Shown here: in pieces, positions 62,846 through 64,000 of the stretch | How the letters are laid out: each line of letters starts with the position of its first letter | How positions within the stretch are numbered: the stretch's first letter is position 1 | Assembly (NCBI RefSeq): GCF_004924335.1 | Contig: NZ_CP024633.1 | Location: 3,782,001-3,846,000 of the forward strand | Direction: 5' to 3' | Source: Mycobacteroides salmoniphilum | Lineage (GTDB): Bacteria > Actinomycetota > Actinomycetes > Mycobacteriales > Mycobacteriaceae | Length of the DNA: 64,000 bases | Notes under the pieces: model-generated | Databases searched by the model: none | Told to the model about the DNA's origin: nothing | What the model saw: only the letters and a program-made list of their open reading frames with translations | Program-made: the position numbers and the translations under genes

Positions 62846-64000
62846 GTTCGATCTCCTTCACCGGGCTGTTAACGGACCTGAAATCGTAGGCACCCGAAGG
62901 GAATGTGACACTGCGCCGATACGACTGCAACACCGTCCAGGGCCGCACATAGGGCGTGTCGCCCTGCGAGTTGATGAAGTAACTGTTCGACCCGGCGCAG
63001 TTCACCGTGAAGTACCGATTCAGGTTGGCACCGCTGCGGGCGATATTCGTCTGAAAGTCGTCCAGCGCCTCCTGCGTGACCTCGACCCAGGTGGCTCGTT
63101 TGGCACGGGCCAGCTTGATGACGGCCTCGATGTGACGCATCGAGTTCTCCAGGATGTAGTGGAAGCTGGTGCCGGTCCACGAGTACGGACCGACGAGCAT
63201 GAACCTGTTGGGAAGGCCCGGGACCGAAGTACTTTGGTACGCCTGCAGCCCGTTGTCGCGGTAAAACTCCGCCAGGTCGAATCCCTTGGTGCCCAGCACA
63301 GTTCCCAGCCGATAGGTTTCCGGGTCGGAGAACATCTCGTACCCGGTGGCCAGCACCAGAACATCGACGGGGCGTTCGGCACCCGTCGTGTCCACGATGC
63401 CCGTCGGGGTGATCCGCTCGATGCCGTTCGACACCAGCGTCACGTTCGGCCGGTTAAAGGTCGGCAGGTAGTCCGCACCCAGCGTGCCGCGCGTGCAGCC
63501 CGCCCCGAACCGCGGCCGCAGCTGCTCTCGCACCTGCGGGTCATCCACCTTGTGCCGGAGCCAGCCCAGATACGCCCACAGTGCCACCCTGTCGAAGACC
63601 GCCGCGCCCACCCGGAACAATGGCTTGGGGGTATAAATCAGGACGCGCAAGCCAAGTTCAATGCCCGCCAAGGCAATACCGTTGACCGCATTGGCGAACC
63701 TGCGCCTTGCCAGTAACCGCTGCAGCGGCCGAGGCATCCGGAAGTCCGGCTTCGGGAAGTACCACTGCGGTGTCCGCTGATACACATCGAGATGTTCCAC
63801 CTCCGCGGCAATGGCCGGAGCGATCTGCACGGTGGAACTTCCCACACCGATGATTCCGACACGCTTGCCGCGCATGTCCACGTCGTGTTGCCACCGGGAC
63901 GGCACCTGGATCGGGCCGGTAAAGGTGTCCAGCCCCGGGATGTCCGGGGCCGTTCGCGGGTTGATGTACGCGCCGATGGCGCTGATCAGGAAGCGTGACG
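62835..64000 (-). CDS. flavin-containing monooxygenase (BVMO-like), 5' end outside window
   Basis: The frame is open to the window edge; about 388 residues are visible. Segment order: TAPDIPGLDTFTG, the place of the BVMO fingerprint (FTGPIQVPSRWQHD, lacking the His of FxGxxxHxxxW), VGIIGVGSSTVQIAP (NADPH motif), YQRTPQWYFPKPDF and ATGYEMFSDP. The N-terminal FAD motif lies outside. Should oxidise a ketone or lipid. Last three genes of the window (BVMO, SRPBCC, Mca-like) are on one strand. Confidence 0.85.
   Translation of the reverse strand, partial: SRFLISAIGAYINPRTAPDIPGLDTFTGPIQVPSRWQHDVDMRGKRVGIIGVGSSTVQIAPAIAAEVEHLDVYQRTPQWYFPKPDFRMPRPLQRLLARRRFANAVNGIALAGIELGLRVLIYTPKPLFRVGAAVFDRVALWAYLGWLRHKVDDPQVREQLRPRFGAGCTRGTLGADYLPTFNRPNVTLVSNGIERITPTGIVDTTGAERPVDVLVLATGYEMFSDPETYRLGTVLGTKGFDLAEFYRDNGLQAYQSTSVPGLPNRFMLVGPYSWTGTSFHYILENSMRHIEAVIKLARAKRATWVEVTQEALDDFQTNIARSGANLNRYFTVNCAGSNSYFINSQGDTPYVRPWTVLQSYRRSVTFPSGAYDFRSVNSPVKEIEHAI

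Noticed and set aside
1-64000. tRNA, rRNA, CRISPR, IS element or phage genes
   Set aside because: I looked for cloverleaf-like segments, spaced direct repeats and transposase or integrase motifs and found none; the excisionase-like protein at 49893 stands alone and belongs to the conserved Rv0500A position.

Overview
The window is about 64 kb of high-GC actinobacterial chromosome from a mycobacterium, most likely a rapid grower of the Mycobacteroides (abscessus/chelonae) group. This rests on the mycobacterial gene order recalled from M. tuberculosis (menA; ccsB-resB-ccdA-tlpA-phosphoglycerate mutase-hemL; hemB-hemD-hemC-hemA; proC; ppx), on a mycothiol S-conjugate amidase relative, on several F420-type nitroreductases and on an Mhb-type haemophore. 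The species is inference. I saw no tRNA, rRNA, CRISPR array, transposase or integrase.

Region by region. 1-625 is the 3' part of menA. 647-14352 looks like an accessory block inserted between menA and the Rv0531-Rv0525-like core. It holds a small secreted protein, a two-gene HTH/Clp_N unit with a double operator, a frameshifted P450, and a second intact P450. It continues with an F420-type reductase, a WS/DGAT acyltransferase with an altered active site, a tandem class III aminotransferase, an SDR, a Baeyer-Villiger type monooxygenase, a sulfotransferase and a DUF1214-like protein. The enzyme mix suggests tailoring of an acyl chain or other lipid (oxidation, amination, acylation, sulfation), but no product can be assigned.

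14405-22628 is core: a DUF4229 membrane protein, a small membrane protein, a ParA/MinD-type ATPase, the system II cytochrome c maturation operon (ccsB, resB, ccdA, TlpA/ResA-like thioredoxin), a histidine phosphatase and hemL. 22645-33833 is mixed: two deazaflavin-dependent reductases, a DUF2236 oxygenase with its TetR regulator, a lipoprotein-type M13 peptidase, a TSUP transporter, a lipoprotein, a copper P1B-ATPase behind a RicR/CsoR-like palindrome, a methyltransferase behind a perfect palindrome, and four small membrane proteins. 33868-38895 is the haem operon hemA-hemC-hemD-hemB (all minus strand).

39007-49652 carries a glutaredoxin-like protein, a SerB-type HAD phosphatase, a HadC/MaoC-like hydratase, an AraC regulator, a DUF1254/DUF1214 lipoprotein with a haemophore and a small secreted protein, nitronate monooxygenase, two epimerases, a PlsC-like acyltransferase and the 33-residue ribosomal protein bS22 (mS38-like). 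49893-64000 carries an excisionase-like HTH protein, proC, a class C beta-lactamase-fold esterase, an R2lox metalloprotein next to an FAD desaturase-like protein and a TetR regulator, two tandem deazaflavin reductases, and Rv0499-Rv0495-like genes. It ends with an Mca paralogue, an SRPBCC protein and a BVMO truncated by the window edge.

The most striking signals are: the HTH/Clp_N pair whose leaderless promoter is embedded in two tandem palindromes; the frameshift in the P450 at 2281-3454; the HN replacement of the HH motif in the WS/DGAT; the duplicated aminotransferase whose first half lacks the catalytic lysine; a repeat present four times at haem-gene 5' ends; and nested inverted repeats that share a 13-mer between two transcript ends.
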